Shown here: positions 1 to 7,045 of the stretch, piece by piece
Layout of the letters: each line of letters begins with the position of its first letter
How positions within the stretch are numbered: the first letter of the stretch is position 1
NCBI GenBank assembly: GCA_014377795.1
Contig: JACMOY010000275.1
Span: 1 to 17,702, forward strand
Source of the DNA: Actinomycetota bacterium
GTDB lineage: Bacteria > Actinomycetota > Actinomycetes > Actinomycetales > Angustibacteraceae
Length of the DNA stretch: 17,702 nucleotides
Direction of reading: 5' to 3'
The notes under the pieces: generated by a model
Seen by the model: only the letters and a program-made list of their open reading frames with translations
What the model was told of the DNA's origin: nothing
Database searches by the model: none
Translations under genes and position numbers: made by a program

Positions 1-415
1 CGGCGCGCACCGCGTCGTGCACCGCGGCGAACGCCGGGTCGAACCGGCGCATGAAACCCACCTGCACCAGGCGTCGTCCGCGGGCCGACTCGGCGGCGAG
101 GATCGCCAACGTGTCCTCGCCCGAGGTGGGCCGCGGCTTCTCGCAGAGCACCGGCAGCCCGCGGACGAGGCAGGCCAGCACGAGCTCGGCGTGGGGGGCG
201 TCCGAGGACGCCACGAGCACCGCGTCGACGTCGGCGTCGCGCACCAGCATCAGCGGGTCGTCGTACGTCGCCGCCGGTTCGGCCCCGACCAGCGCGCTGG
301 GCACGACGTCGGCGACGGCCACGACGTCGACCCCGGCCAGCGAGCGCAGCACCCGCAGGTGGGTGCCCCCCATCACCCCCAGACCCACCACCCCGACGCG
401 TACCGGCTCGCTCAT
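1..415 (-). CDS. Gfo/Idh/MocA family oxidoreductase, N-terminal part (cut by window edge)
   Basis: The visible 138 residues are the NAD(P)-binding half of a sugar or cyclitol dehydrogenase of the Gfo/Idh/MocA family. The protein starts MSEPVRVGVVGLGVMGG, whose GxGxxG dinucleotide-binding loop is at residues 11-16. The family's conserved EKP motif, with the Lys that takes part in catalysis, is at residues 92-94 (CEKP). A QVGFMRRFDP stretch follows, as in inositol dehydrogenases. The C-terminal substrate-binding half lies beyond base 1. The ATG overlaps the stop of the GntR gene by four bases (ATGA on the minus strand), so the two are co-transcribed and probably translationally coupled. Substrate is unknown. 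The neighbouring inositol genes suggest myo- or scyllo-inositol or a related sugar (inference). Confidence 0.88.
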   Translation of the reverse strand, partial: MSEPVRVGVVGLGVMGGTHLRVLRSLAGVDVVAVADVVPSALVGAEPAATYDDPLMLVRDADVDAVLVASSDAPHAELVLACLVRGLPVLCEKPRPTSGEDTLAILAAESARGRRLVQVGFMRRFDPAFAAVHDAVRA

Positions 416-1143
416 CCTTCGACCACCGTGACCTCGATCGCGTAGCTGTCGCTGCGGTAGCAGTGCTCGCCGTACTCCAGCGCCGACCCCGCGCTGTCAA
501 AGGCGCGCCGGCTCATCGTCAGCACCGGCGCCGACCGGCGGGTGCCGAGCAGCCGAGCCTCGCGGGGGGTCGCGGTGCGCGCGCCGATCTGCTGGCGCGC
601 CACGTGCGGCTGGCCGCCGCGTGCGCGCAGCAGGGTGTAGAGCCCGGTGGCCTCGAGCTCGTCGCGGGTCACGTCGGCGAACCGCGGCGGCAGCCAGTTG
701 CGCATGACGGCGAGCGGCTCGTCGCCGGTGCTGCGCAGGCGCCCGACCAGCAGCAGCGGGGTGCCGGGTGGCAGCGCCAGAACCGTTGCGGCGCGGGAGT
801 CCTGCACCTGGTGCTGCAGGTCGAGCACCGTCGTCCGGGGGTCGCGACCGTCCCGGTCGAGGTCGTCGTACAGGCTGGTCAGCTCGGCGCGCCGGTGCAC
901 CATGCGACTGGCGACCTGCGTGCCCACCCCGCGCTGGCGCACCAGCAGCCCCTTGGCCACGAGCTCTTGGATCGCGCGCCGCGCGGTCGGCCGCGACACC
1001 CCGAGACGTGCGGCCAGGGCCACCTCGTCCTCGATCGGGTCACCGGACGTGAGTCGGCCGTCGTCGACCGCCGCCTGCAGCTGGCTGGCGAGCTGGAAGT
1101 ACAGCGGCACCGGGCTCGCGCGGTCGAGCAGCAGCTGCAGCAC
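412..1143 (-). CDS. GntR/HutC-family transcriptional regulator, IolR-like
   Basis: Predicted ligand-responsive repressor of the flanking inositol-type genes. From a GTG at 1143 the protein is 243 residues, the usual size for this family. It begins VLQLLLDRASPVPLY, typical of the start of GntR proteins. The winged helix-turn-helix covers roughly residues 10-80 (EDEVALAARLGVSRPTARRAIQELVAKGLL, the last part being the recognition helix, here split only for reading). A UTRA effector-binding domain fills about residues 90-240. The frame stays open to a TTG at 1236 and passes a GTG at 1197. The 1236 start is unlikely because coding sequence would run through the palindromic operator. The GTG at 1197 is a real alternative: it would have a purine-rich GGGGGTAGG just upstream and give 261 residues. 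The gene diverges from the dehydrogenase at 1323 and overlaps the downstream oxidoreductase by four bases. Control of the inositol operon and itself is inferred from position and the operator match. Confidence 0.87.
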   Translation of the reverse strand: MLQLLLDRASPVPLYFQLASQLQAAVDDGRLTSGDPIEDEVALAARLGVSRPTARRAIQELVAKGLLVRQRGVGTQVASRMVHRRAELTSLYDDLDRDGRDPRTTVLDLQHQVQDSRAATVLALPPGTPLLLVGRLRSTGDEPLAVMRNWLPPRFADVTRDELEATGLYTLLRARGGQPHVARQQIGARTATPREARLLGTRRSAPVLTMSRRAFDSAGSALEYGEHCYRSDSYAIEVTVVEG

Positions 1144-1218
1144 CCCGCACCCCGTCCGCTGGCCGGACCGCCGCGCCGAGCGGCACGCGACCGACACCCT
1201 ACCCCCGGCGGACGTCAA

Positions 1219-1235
1219 GACAGTATGTCCTGACA
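1219..1235. promoter_or_regulatory. Candidate operator for the GntR/IolR-like regulator
   Basis: Two overlapping inverted repeats, GACAGTATGTC (1219-1229) and TGTCCTGACA (1226-1235), lie in a short A/T-rich island within the divergent gap. The second agrees at all ten positions with the IolR site consensus of Corynebacterium glutamicum as I remember it (KGWCHTRACA). That comparison is from memory and was not looked up. The position between the regulator and the dehydrogenase operon suits autoregulation plus operon control. Confidence 0.6.
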
Positions 1236-1247
1236 AATAGTTGACAG
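1220..1247 (-). promoter_or_regulatory. Possible promoter of the GntR gene, overlapping the operator
   Basis: On the minus strand CTGTCA (1247-1242) is followed after 16 bases by TACTGT (1225-1220), a fair -35/-10 pair. The candidate operator covers the spacer and -10 box, so a bound repressor would block it. Opposite it, TTGACA at 1241-1246 on the plus strand is a perfect -35 hexamer for the divergent operon, but its -10 region is poor. Confidence 0.35.
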
Positions 1248-1322
1248 GCTCGCGCGCCGCACCGCAGGCTTGGCCCCGTCGCCGCAGCAGCCGCGACGCG
1301 ATCGAGCGGAGAGGGCCCAGCG

Positions 1323-2327
1323 ATGCGGATCGGACTGGCCGGTGTGGGCCGCATCGGCGTGGAGCACGCCCGTGCGCTGAGCGCCCACCGGGACGTCGAC
1401 GAGCTCGTGATCACCGACGCCGCCCCCGGTCGCGCGGACGCCGTGGCGGCCGAGCTCGGCGTCAAGAGCGTCGACGGGATCAGCTCGCTGCTGGGCTCGG
1501 GGGTCGACGCGCTGGTGGTCGCGGCGCCCCCCGGCGCCCACGCCGGGTTGATCGTGGCCGGCATCGAGGCGGGGCTGCCGGTGTTCTGCGAGAAGCCGGT
1601 GGCCGGTGAGGTGGCCGGGACGATCGCCGTCCGGGATCGCGTCCGCGAGCTGGAGGCGTTGGTGCACATCGGTTTTCAGCGTCGGTTTGACGCAGGTTAC
1701 GCCGCTGCGCGCTCCGCCCTGGCCGCCGGTGAGCTCGGTGAGCTGCGCCGGGCCCACCTGGTCACCTGCGACCCGAGACCCCCTGCCCCCGAGTACGTCC
1801 CCGTCAGCGGTGGCATCTACCGCGACATGCACATCCACGACTTCGACATCGTCCGCTGGGTCACCGGCCGCGAGGTGGTCGAGGTGTTCGCCAACGGCGC
1901 CAACCGCGGCGACCGGGTCTTCGCGGACAGCGGCGACGTCGACGAGTCCACCTGCCTGCTCACCCTGGACGACGGCACGCTCGTCACGGTCCAGGGCTCG
2001 CGGTACAACGGCGCCGGGTACGACGTGCGGATGGAGGTCGCGGGGACCCTCGGCACGTTGGTGGTCGGCCTGGACGAGCGGGCGCCGCTGCACAGCGCCG
2101 AGCCGGGCGTCGGGTTCCCCCACGATCAGGCCTGGCCGGGCTTCTGGGACCGGTTCACCCCCGCATACGCCGCCGAGATGACGGCGTTCGTCGCGATGGC
2201 ACGGGGCGAGCAGCCCAGCCCCTGCACCGTCGACGAGGCGCTCGAGGCGCTGTACGTCGCCGAGGCCGCCGACCTCTCGCGCCGCCAGCACCGCCCGGTG
2301 ACGACGTCCGAGGTGAGGTCGCGATGA
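1323..2327 (+). CDS. iolG: Inositol 2-dehydrogenase-like Gfo/Idh/MocA oxidoreductase
   Basis: Probable NAD-dependent oxidation of myo-inositol or a close relative to its 2-keto form, the first step of inositol catabolism, in the cytoplasm. The protein has 334 residues, the usual length. The Rossmann loop is near the N-terminus (GLAGVGRIG). EKP is at residues 90-92 and the motif DMHIHDFD is at 168-175. Lys91, Asp168 and His172 fall at the spacing of the catalytic Lys/Asp/His of IolG enzymes. The ATG at 1323 has GGAGAGG (1309-1315) as a good ribosome binding site. The gene heads a rightward operon whose next large gene is iolC, and it diverges from an IolR-like regulator. Family members also act on scyllo-inositol and other sugars, so the exact substrate is inferred from context. 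Confidence 0.85.
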   Translation: MRIGLAGVGRIGVEHARALSAHRDVDELVITDAAPGRADAVAAELGVKSVDGISSLLGSGVDALVVAAPPGAHAGLIVAGIEAGLPVFCEKPVAGEVAGTIAVRDRVRELEALVHIGFQRRFDAGYAAARSALAAGELGELRRAHLVTCDPRPPAPEYVPVSGGIYRDMHIHDFDIVRWVTGREVVEVFANGANRGDRVFADSGDVDESTCLLTLDDGTLVTVQGSRYNGAGYDVRMEVAGTLGTLVVGLDERAPLHSAEPGVGFPHDQAWPGFWDRFTPAYAAEMTAFVAMARGEQPSPCTVDEALEALYVAEAADLSRRQHRPVTTSEVRSR

Positions 2328-2389
2328 CGCTGCTGGACCGGCTCGCGGGCGCCCCGGCCGGGGTACAGCGCCTGCAGGGTCTGGCATGA
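2324..2389 (+). pseudogene. 21-residue micro-ORF between the dehydrogenase and iolC; possible iolE-like remnant
   Basis: An open frame of 21 codons starts at an ATG that overlaps the dehydrogenase stop by four bases (ATGA). It ends at a TGA that overlaps the iolC ATG by four bases in the same way. It begins MTLLDRLAGAP and ends AGVQRLQGLA. The beginning resembles the N-terminus of actinobacterial sugar-phosphate isomerase/epimerase (IolE-type) proteins, which run LLDRxAGAPISWG (from memory). One reading is a gene reduced by an in-frame internal deletion that kept both coupling junctions. The other is a functional coupling peptide that keeps ribosomes moving into iolC. It is unusually exact for a random spacer. 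Labelled pseudogene as the best-fitting category, with low certainty. Confidence 0.4.
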
Positions 2390-3351
2390 GCTTCGACGTC
2401 ATCACCATGGGCCGGGTCGGTGTCGACCTGTACCCGCTGCAGGTGGGCGTGCCACTCGAACGGGTCGAGACGTTCGGCAAGTTCCTCGGCGGCAGCGCCA
2501 CGAACGTCGCCGTCGCCGCGGCTCGTCACGGGCGCCGCTCGGCCGTCGTGACGCGCACCGGCGAGGACGCGTTCGCGCGCTTCGTCCACCTGGCGCTGCG
2601 CGACCTCGGCGTCGACGACCGGTTCGTCAGCAGCGTCCCGGGCCTGCCGACACCCGTGACGTTCTGCGAGATCTTCCCGCCGGACGACTTCCCGCTGTGG
2701 TTCTACCGGACGCCGACGGCCCCCGACCTGCAGATCGCGGCCGACGAGCTCGACCTGGACGAGATCCGCGACGCGCGGGTGTTCTGGACGACGGTCACCG
2801 GGCTCTCGCAGCAGCCCAGCCTGGACGCCCACCGGGCCGCGCTGGCCGCGCGCGACCGGACCGGGCTGACGGTGCTCGACCTGGACTACCGCCCGATGTT
2901 CTGGCCCGACCCATCGCTGGCGCGCGAGCGGGTGCAGGAGGCGCTGGCGGGGGTGAATGTCGCCGTCGGCAACCGTGAGGAGTGCGAGGTGGCCACCGGC
3001 GAGACCGGCCCGGATGCCGCCGCGCTCGCGCTGCTCGGGCACGGCGTCGAGCTGGCCGTCGTCAAGCTCGGGCCGCACGGGGTGCTGGCGCGCACCCGCA
3101 CCGAGCGCGTGCTGGTGGCCCCCCACCCGGTCGAGGTGCTCAACGGACTGGGAGCCGGCGACGCGTTCGGCGGGGCGCTGTGCCACGGGCTGCTCTCCGG
3201 CTGGCCGTTGACCCGGGTGCTGCGCTTCGCCAACGTGGCCGGGGCGATCGTCGCCTCGCGGCTGGAGTGCTCGACGGCGATGCCGCGCACCGACGAGGTC
3301 GAGGCCCTGCTCGCCTCCGGGGCGCGCGCCACCGGGTCGGTGCCCGCGTGA
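2386..3351 (+). CDS. iolC: 5-dehydro-2-deoxygluconokinase (PfkB family)
   Basis: Phosphorylates 2-deoxy-5-keto-D-gluconate at C6 using ATP, a mid-pathway step of myo-inositol catabolism. The 321-residue protein is a complete ribokinase-fold kinase. The glycine-rich first PfkB signature is GGSATNVAVAAARHG near residue 35. The second signature, NGLGAGDAFGG, is at 253-263, with Asp259 as the predicted catalytic base. The NGLGAGD form, in place of the more general DTTGAGD, is typical of IolC as I know it. The stretch LDLDYRPMFW is also IolC-like. The ATG at 2386 overlaps the micro-ORF stop and the TGA overlaps the next gene's GTG, so expression is coupled through the operon. No closer alternative among PfkB kinases fits as well as IolC given the neighbours. 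Confidence 0.9.
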   Translation: MSFDVITMGRVGVDLYPLQVGVPLERVETFGKFLGGSATNVAVAAARHGRRSAVVTRTGEDAFARFVHLALRDLGVDDRFVSSVPGLPTPVTFCEIFPPDDFPLWFYRTPTAPDLQIAADELDLDEIRDARVFWTTVTGLSQQPSLDAHRAALAARDRTGLTVLDLDYRPMFWPDPSLARERVQEALAGVNVAVGNREECEVATGETGPDAAALALLGHGVELAVVKLGPHGVLARTRTERVLVAPHPVEVLNGLGAGDAFGGALCHGLLSGWPLTRVLRFANVAGAIVASRLECSTAMPRTDEVEALLASGARATGSVPA

Positions 3352-4229
3352 GCGACGTGCAGGGGGGTGACCTGGCCGAGCTGCGCGCGCGCCGGCCGCA
3401 GGCCGTCGCAGCGGCGGCCGCTGCCCGGTCGCACCGGCCGCTGCTCGGCGCCGACGGGCGGCTGCTGCTGGTGGCCGCCGACCACCCAGCCCGCGGTGCG
3501 CTCGGCGTCCGCGACCAGCCGCACGCCATGGCCAGCCGCACCGAGCTGCTCGAGCGGCTGCGCACCGCGCTGCGCCGTCCCGGCGTCGACGGCGTGCTCG
3601 CGACGCCGGACGTCCTCGAGGACCTGCTGCTGCTCGGCGAGCTCGACGACAAGGTCGTGTTCGGCTCGATGAACCGCGGGGGTCTGCAGGGGGCGGTCTT
3701 CGAGCTGGACGACCGGTTCACCCCGTACGACGCCGCCGCGATCGCCGCCGCCGGGTTCGAGGGCGGCAAGATGCTGACCCGGATCGACCTGCAGGACGCC
3801 GGCACGGTGCGCACGCTCGAGGCCGCCGCCCACGCTGTCACCGAGCTGGCGGCCCGCCGCCTGGTGGCGATGGTCGAGCCGTTCACCTCGAGCCGGGTCG
3901 ACGGGCGGGTGGTGAACGACCTGTCCGCCCAAGGGGTGCTGGCGTCGGTGCACGTCGCTCAGGCGCTGGGCGCCACCAGCGCCTGGACCTGGCTGAAGCT
4001 GCCCGTCGTCCCCGACATGGCCCGGGTGATGGACGCGACGACGCTGCCGACCCTGCTGCTCGGGGGCGACCCGTCGGGTCACGCCGACGACACCTACGCC
4101 GAGTGGGGCAACGCGCTCGCCCTGCCGAGCGTGCGCGGCCTGGTGGTCGGCCGGGCCCTGCTCTACCCCCGCGACGGCGACGTCGAGGCAGCGGTCGACG
4201 CCGCCGCCGCTCTGGTGCACCAGCCCTGA
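3348..4229 (+). CDS. Cgl0159-like (beta/alpha)8 protein, putative aldolase of the inositol pathway
   Basis: A 293-residue TIM-barrel protein of the type found next to iolC in actinobacteria (Cgl0159 of C. glutamicum; identification from memory of the family). Features seen are LLVAADHPARGALG near residue 40, VFGSMNRGGLQG, GFEGGKMLTRIDLQD and MVEPFTSSR. The repeated strand-turn pattern matches class I aldolase-like barrels. The Lys in GGKMLTR is a possible Schiff-base residue, but this is a guess. The frame is open far upstream. The GTG at 3348 was chosen because it overlaps the iolC stop by four bases (GTGA) and starts just before the conserved part. The likely role is cleavage of the IolC product or a related step, inferred from gene order because no iolJ-type aldolase is visible here. 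It is the last gene of the operon in this window. Confidence 0.8.
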   Translation: MSDVQGGDLAELRARRPQAVAAAAAARSHRPLLGADGRLLLVAADHPARGALGVRDQPHAMASRTELLERLRTALRRPGVDGVLATPDVLEDLLLLGELDDKVVFGSMNRGGLQGAVFELDDRFTPYDAAAIAAAGFEGGKMLTRIDLQDAGTVRTLEAAAHAVTELAARRLVAMVEPFTSSRVDGRVVNDLSAQGVLASVHVAQALGATSAWTWLKLPVVPDMARVMDATTLPTLLLGGDPSGHADDTYAEWGNALALPSVRGLVVGRALLYPRDGDVEAAVDAAAALVHQP

Positions 4230-4250
4230 GCGACACCACCGGGCGAGCGG

Positions 4251-4270
4251 TGACGGCCGATGACGGCCGA
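4251..4270. repeat. Exact 10-bp tandem duplication before guaB3
   Basis: TGACGGCCGA occurs twice in direct succession (4251-4260 and 4261-4270), ending at the first base of the TAGCCT box. It could be a chance slippage duplication or a tandem activator site just upstream of the promoter. No inverted symmetry long enough for a terminator was seen in this 53-base gap, so read-through from the inositol operon is possible. Confidence 0.7.
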
Positions 4271-4276
4271 TAGCCT
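4271..4276 (+). promoter_or_regulatory. -10 box (TAGCCT) of a leaderless guaB3 transcript
   Basis: TAGCCT fits the actinobacterial TANNNT -10 element and ends exactly six bases before the GTG start at 4283. Transcription would therefore begin at or next to the start codon. No Shine-Dalgarno sequence is present in the six bases between them. Confidence 0.55.
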
Positions 4277-4282
4277 TCCCCG

Positions 4283-5404
4283 GTGAGCGAGATCGAGATC
4301 GGGCGCGGCAAGCGCGGACGTCGGGCGTACTCCTTCGACGACATCGCGGTGGTGCCGAGCCGGCGCACCCGTGACCCCGAGGAGGTCTCGGTCGCCTGGC
4401 AGATCGACGCCTACCGGTTCGAGCTGCCGGTGATGGCCGCGCCGATGGACTCGGTGATGTCGCCGGCGACCGCGATCGCGATGGGCCGCGCCGGGGGAGT
4501 CGGGGTGCTCGACCTGGAGGGCCTGTGGACCCGCTACGACGACCCCGAGCCGCTGCTGGCCGAGATCGCCGCGCTCGACGAGAGCGGCGCCACCCGCCGG
4601 ATGCAGGAGATCTACGCCGAGGAGATCAAGCCCGAGCTGGTCACCGAGCGGCTGCGCCAGGTGCGCGAGGCAGGCGTGACGGTCGCCGGTGCCCTGACGC
4701 CGCAGCGCACCCAGCAGCTGTGGAAGACCGTCGTGGACGCCGGTGCCGACCTGTTCGTCATCCGCGGCACGACCGTGAGCGCCGAGCACGTGTCGGGCCG
4801 CGCAGAACCGTTGAACCTCAAGCGGTTCATCTACGAGCTCGACGTGCCGGTGATCGTCGGTGGCGCCGCGACCTACACCGCCGCGCTGCACCTGATGCGC
4901 ACGGGGGCGGCGGGCGTCCTCGTGGGCTTCGGTGGCGGCGCCGCGCACACCACCCGCATCACGCTGGGCATCCACGCGCCGATGGCCACCGCGGTCGCCG
5001 ACGTCGCCGCTGCGCGCCGCGACTACATGGACGAGTCCGGTGGCCGGTACGTGCACGTCATCGCGGACGGCGGGATGGGCCGCTCCGGTGACCTCGCCAA
5101 GGCCGTCGCCTGCGGTGCCGACGCGGTCATGCTCGGGGCGGCGCTGGCCCGAGCGGTCGAGGCCCCCGGCCGCGGCTGGCACTGGGGCCCCGAGGCCCAC
5201 CACCCGCAGCTGCCGCGCGGTGAGCGGGTGCACGTCGGCACGCTGGGTTCGCTGGCCGAGATCCTCGAGGGCCCCGGCCGCGCCGCGGACGGCTCCTCGA
5301 ACCTGATCGGCGCGCTGCGTCGGGCGATGGCCACCTGCGGGTACTCCGACCTCAAGGAGTTCCAGCGGGTCGAGGTCGTCGTGGCCCCCTACCAGCCGGC
5401 CTGA
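4283..5404 (+). CDS. guaB3: GuaB3, IMP dehydrogenase/GMP reductase-related protein
   Basis: A 373-residue (beta/alpha)8 protein of the IMPDH/GMPR superfamily, lacking the CBS pair of true IMP dehydrogenase. It is recognised as the actinobacterial GuaB3 group by SFDDIAVVPSRRTRDPEEVS near residue 17, PVMAAPMDSVMSP near 49, GLWTRYDDPEPLL and HVIADGGMGRSGDLAKAVACGADAVMLG. The active-site loop reads GGGAAHTTR, and His222 stands where IMPDH and GMPR have the catalytic Cys (GSICTTR type). The family is tied to guanine nucleotide metabolism, but the reaction of forms without the Cys is not settled to my knowledge. The GTG at 4283 is supported by the leaderless-type -10 box. In mycobacteria guaB3 and choD are adjacent with guaA nearby, and the same set is present here with insertions. 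Confidence 0.92.
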   Translation: MSEIEIGRGKRGRRAYSFDDIAVVPSRRTRDPEEVSVAWQIDAYRFELPVMAAPMDSVMSPATAIAMGRAGGVGVLDLEGLWTRYDDPEPLLAEIAALDESGATRRMQEIYAEEIKPELVTERLRQVREAGVTVAGALTPQRTQQLWKTVVDAGADLFVIRGTTVSAEHVSGRAEPLNLKRFIYELDVPVIVGGAATYTAALHLMRTGAAGVLVGFGGGAAHTTRITLGIHAPMATAVADVAAARRDYMDESGGRYVHVIADGGMGRSGDLAKAVACGADAVMLGAALARAVEAPGRGWHWGPEAHHPQLPRGERVHVGTLGSLAEILEGPGRAADGSSNLIGALRRAMATCGYSDLKEFQRVEVVVAPYQPA

Positions 5405-5440
5405 TCGCGGCAGGTCGTCGCCTCGAGGCGCGGACGCGCC

Positions 5441-5446
5441 TACCCT
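5441..5446 (+). promoter_or_regulatory. -10 box (TACCCT) of a leaderless transcript for the aldehyde dehydrogenase
   Basis: TACCCT ends six bases before the ATG at 5453, the same geometry as at guaB3, SURF1 and guaA in this window. No ribosome binding site lies between. A -35 element is not convincing. It also argues for the ATG at 5453 over any other start. Confidence 0.6.
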
Positions 5447-5452
5447 CGGACC

Positions 5453-7045
5453 ATGTCGCCGGAGACCATCGCCGATCCCGAGACCGACCCGCGCGCCACC
5501 TACGCGGTCGATCCCGCGCTCGCTCGTCGCCTCGTGCGACGGGTCGTCGCGGGTCCGCGCGCGACGACGGTGACGACGTACGCGCCCTTCACCGGGTCGC
5601 CGCTGGCGGTGCTTCCGGTGTCGACGCCGGACGACGTTCTCGTGGCGGTCGACGCCGCCCGCGCGGCGCAGCGGGGGTGGGCCGGCCGTCCGCTCGCCGA
5701 CCGCGCACGTCCGTTCCTCGTGCTGCACGACCTCGTGCTCGACCACCAGGGTGAGCTGCTCGATCTGGTGCAGCTCGAGTGCGGCAAGGCCCGCGCGCAC
5801 GGCTTCGAGGAGGTCGCCGATATCGCGATCGTGAGCCGGCACTACGCGCGTCGCGCCTCGCAGTACCTGCGGCCGCGCCGCCGGCAGGGGGCGTTCCCGG
5901 TGCTGTCGAGCACGCACGAGCTGCGCCACCCCAAGGGTGTCGTCGGCATCATCGCTCCCTGGAACTACCCGCTGACGCTGGCGGTCACCGACGCCGTCGC
6001 CGCCCTGATCGCCGGCAACGCCGTGGTGCTCAAGCCCGACACCCAGACGGCGCTGACCGCGCTGCGGGCCCTCGAGCTGCTCACCGAGGCCGGCGTGCCC
6101 GAGGGGCTGGTGCAGGTGGTGCTCGGTGAGGGTGAGGTCGTCGGCGCCGCGCTCGTCGACGCCGTCGACTACGTCTGCTTCACCGGCTCGACCGCCACCG
6201 GCCGAACAGTCGCCGCCCAGGCCGGACGGCGGCTGGTCGGGGCGAGCCTCGAGCTGGGCGGCAAGAACGCCCTGTACGTCGCCGCCGACGCCGATCTCGA
6301 CCGCGCCGCCGAGGGGGCGGTGCGCGCCTGCTTCGCCAGCGCCGGCCAGCTGTGCATCTCGTCCGAGCGGATGCTGCTGCACGAGGACGTCGCGGACGCG
6401 TTCCTCGCCCGGTTCCTGCCCCGGGTCGAGGCGATGCGCCTCGGCACCAGCCTGGACTACTCCGTCGACTGCGGCTCGCTGGTGTCCAAGCGCCAGCTGG
6501 ACGTCGTCACCGCCCACGTCGAGGACGCTCGCGCGCGCGGCGCGCGGGTCCTCGCCGGGGGTAGGGCTCGCCCGGACGTCGGCCCGCTGTTCTACGAGCC
6601 GACCGTCCTGGACGGCGTGACGACCGACATGACCTGCTACGCCGAAGAGACGTTCGGGCCGGTCGTGTCGGTCTACCGCGTGAGCAGTGACGACGAGGCC
6701 GTCGCCCGGGCGAACGAGGGTGACTACGGCCTCAGCGCGAGCATCTGGACCCGCGACGTCGACCGCGGCCGGCGCATCGGCGCGCGGATCAAGGCCGGCA
6801 CGGTCAACGTCAACGAGGCGTACGCCGCGGCCTGGGCCAGCGTCGGGGCGCCGATGGGCGGCATGCGGTCCAGCGGCGTCGGACGCCGGCACGGGGCTGA
6901 GGGCATCACCAGGTTCACCGAGGGGCAGAACATCACCGTCCAGCGCGGCATCGGGTTCGGCGCGCCCTTCGGACTGGACGCCGAGCAGTGGGCGGGTGCC
7001 CTGACCGTGGGGCTGAAGATCATGAAGCGCGCGGGTGTGCGGTGA
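5453..7045 (+). CDS. gabD2: Succinate-semialdehyde dehydrogenase, NAD(P)+-dependent (GabD2-type)
   Basis: Oxidises succinate semialdehyde to succinate with NAD(P)+, feeding the TCA cycle. The 530-residue protein is a full aldehyde dehydrogenase. APWNYPL near residue 168 begins the cofactor fold, and FTGSTATG near 243 is the cofactor loop. Glu267 in LELGGKN is the general base and Cys301 in SAGQLCISSER is the catalytic nucleophile, with the expected 34-residue separation. EETFGPV near 400 completes the family pattern. The N-terminal extension of about 40 residues and the C-terminal GFGAPFGLDAEQWAG tail are those of the actinobacterial SSADH2 group as I recall it. The stop overlaps the GTG of the GMC gene by four bases, so the two are coupled. 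Substrate assignment is from family resemblance, and another semialdehyde is possible. Confidence 0.85.
   Translation: MSPETIADPETDPRATYAVDPALARRLVRRVVAGPRATTVTTYAPFTGSPLAVLPVSTPDDVLVAVDAARAAQRGWAGRPLADRARPFLVLHDLVLDHQGELLDLVQLECGKARAHGFEEVADIAIVSRHYARRASQYLRPRRRQGAFPVLSSTHELRHPKGVVGIIAPWNYPLTLAVTDAVAALIAGNAVVLKPDTQTALTALRALELLTEAGVPEGLVQVVLGEGEVVGAALVDAVDYVCFTGSTATGRTVAAQAGRRLVGASLELGGKNALYVAADADLDRAAEGAVRACFASAGQLCISSERMLLHEDVADAFLARFLPRVEAMRLGTSLDYSVDCGSLVSKRQLDVVTAHVEDARARGARVLAGGRARPDVGPLFYEPTVLDGVTTDMTCYAEETFGPVVSVYRVSSDDEAVARANEGDYGLSASIWTRDVDRGRRIGARIKAGTVNVNEAYAAAWASVGAPMGGMRSSGVGRRHGAEGITRFTEGQNITVQRGIGFGAPFGLDAEQWAGALTVGLKIMKRAGVR

Noticed and set aside
1144..1236. TTG at 1236 as start of the GntR regulator
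   Set aside because: It would put the operator palindromes inside the coding region and add 31 residues not expected before the conserved LDRASPVPLY start.
4283..5404. Calling this gene a true IMP dehydrogenase (guaB)
   Set aside because: It lacks the CBS domain pair and the catalytic Cys loop, and it has the GuaB3-specific N-terminus.
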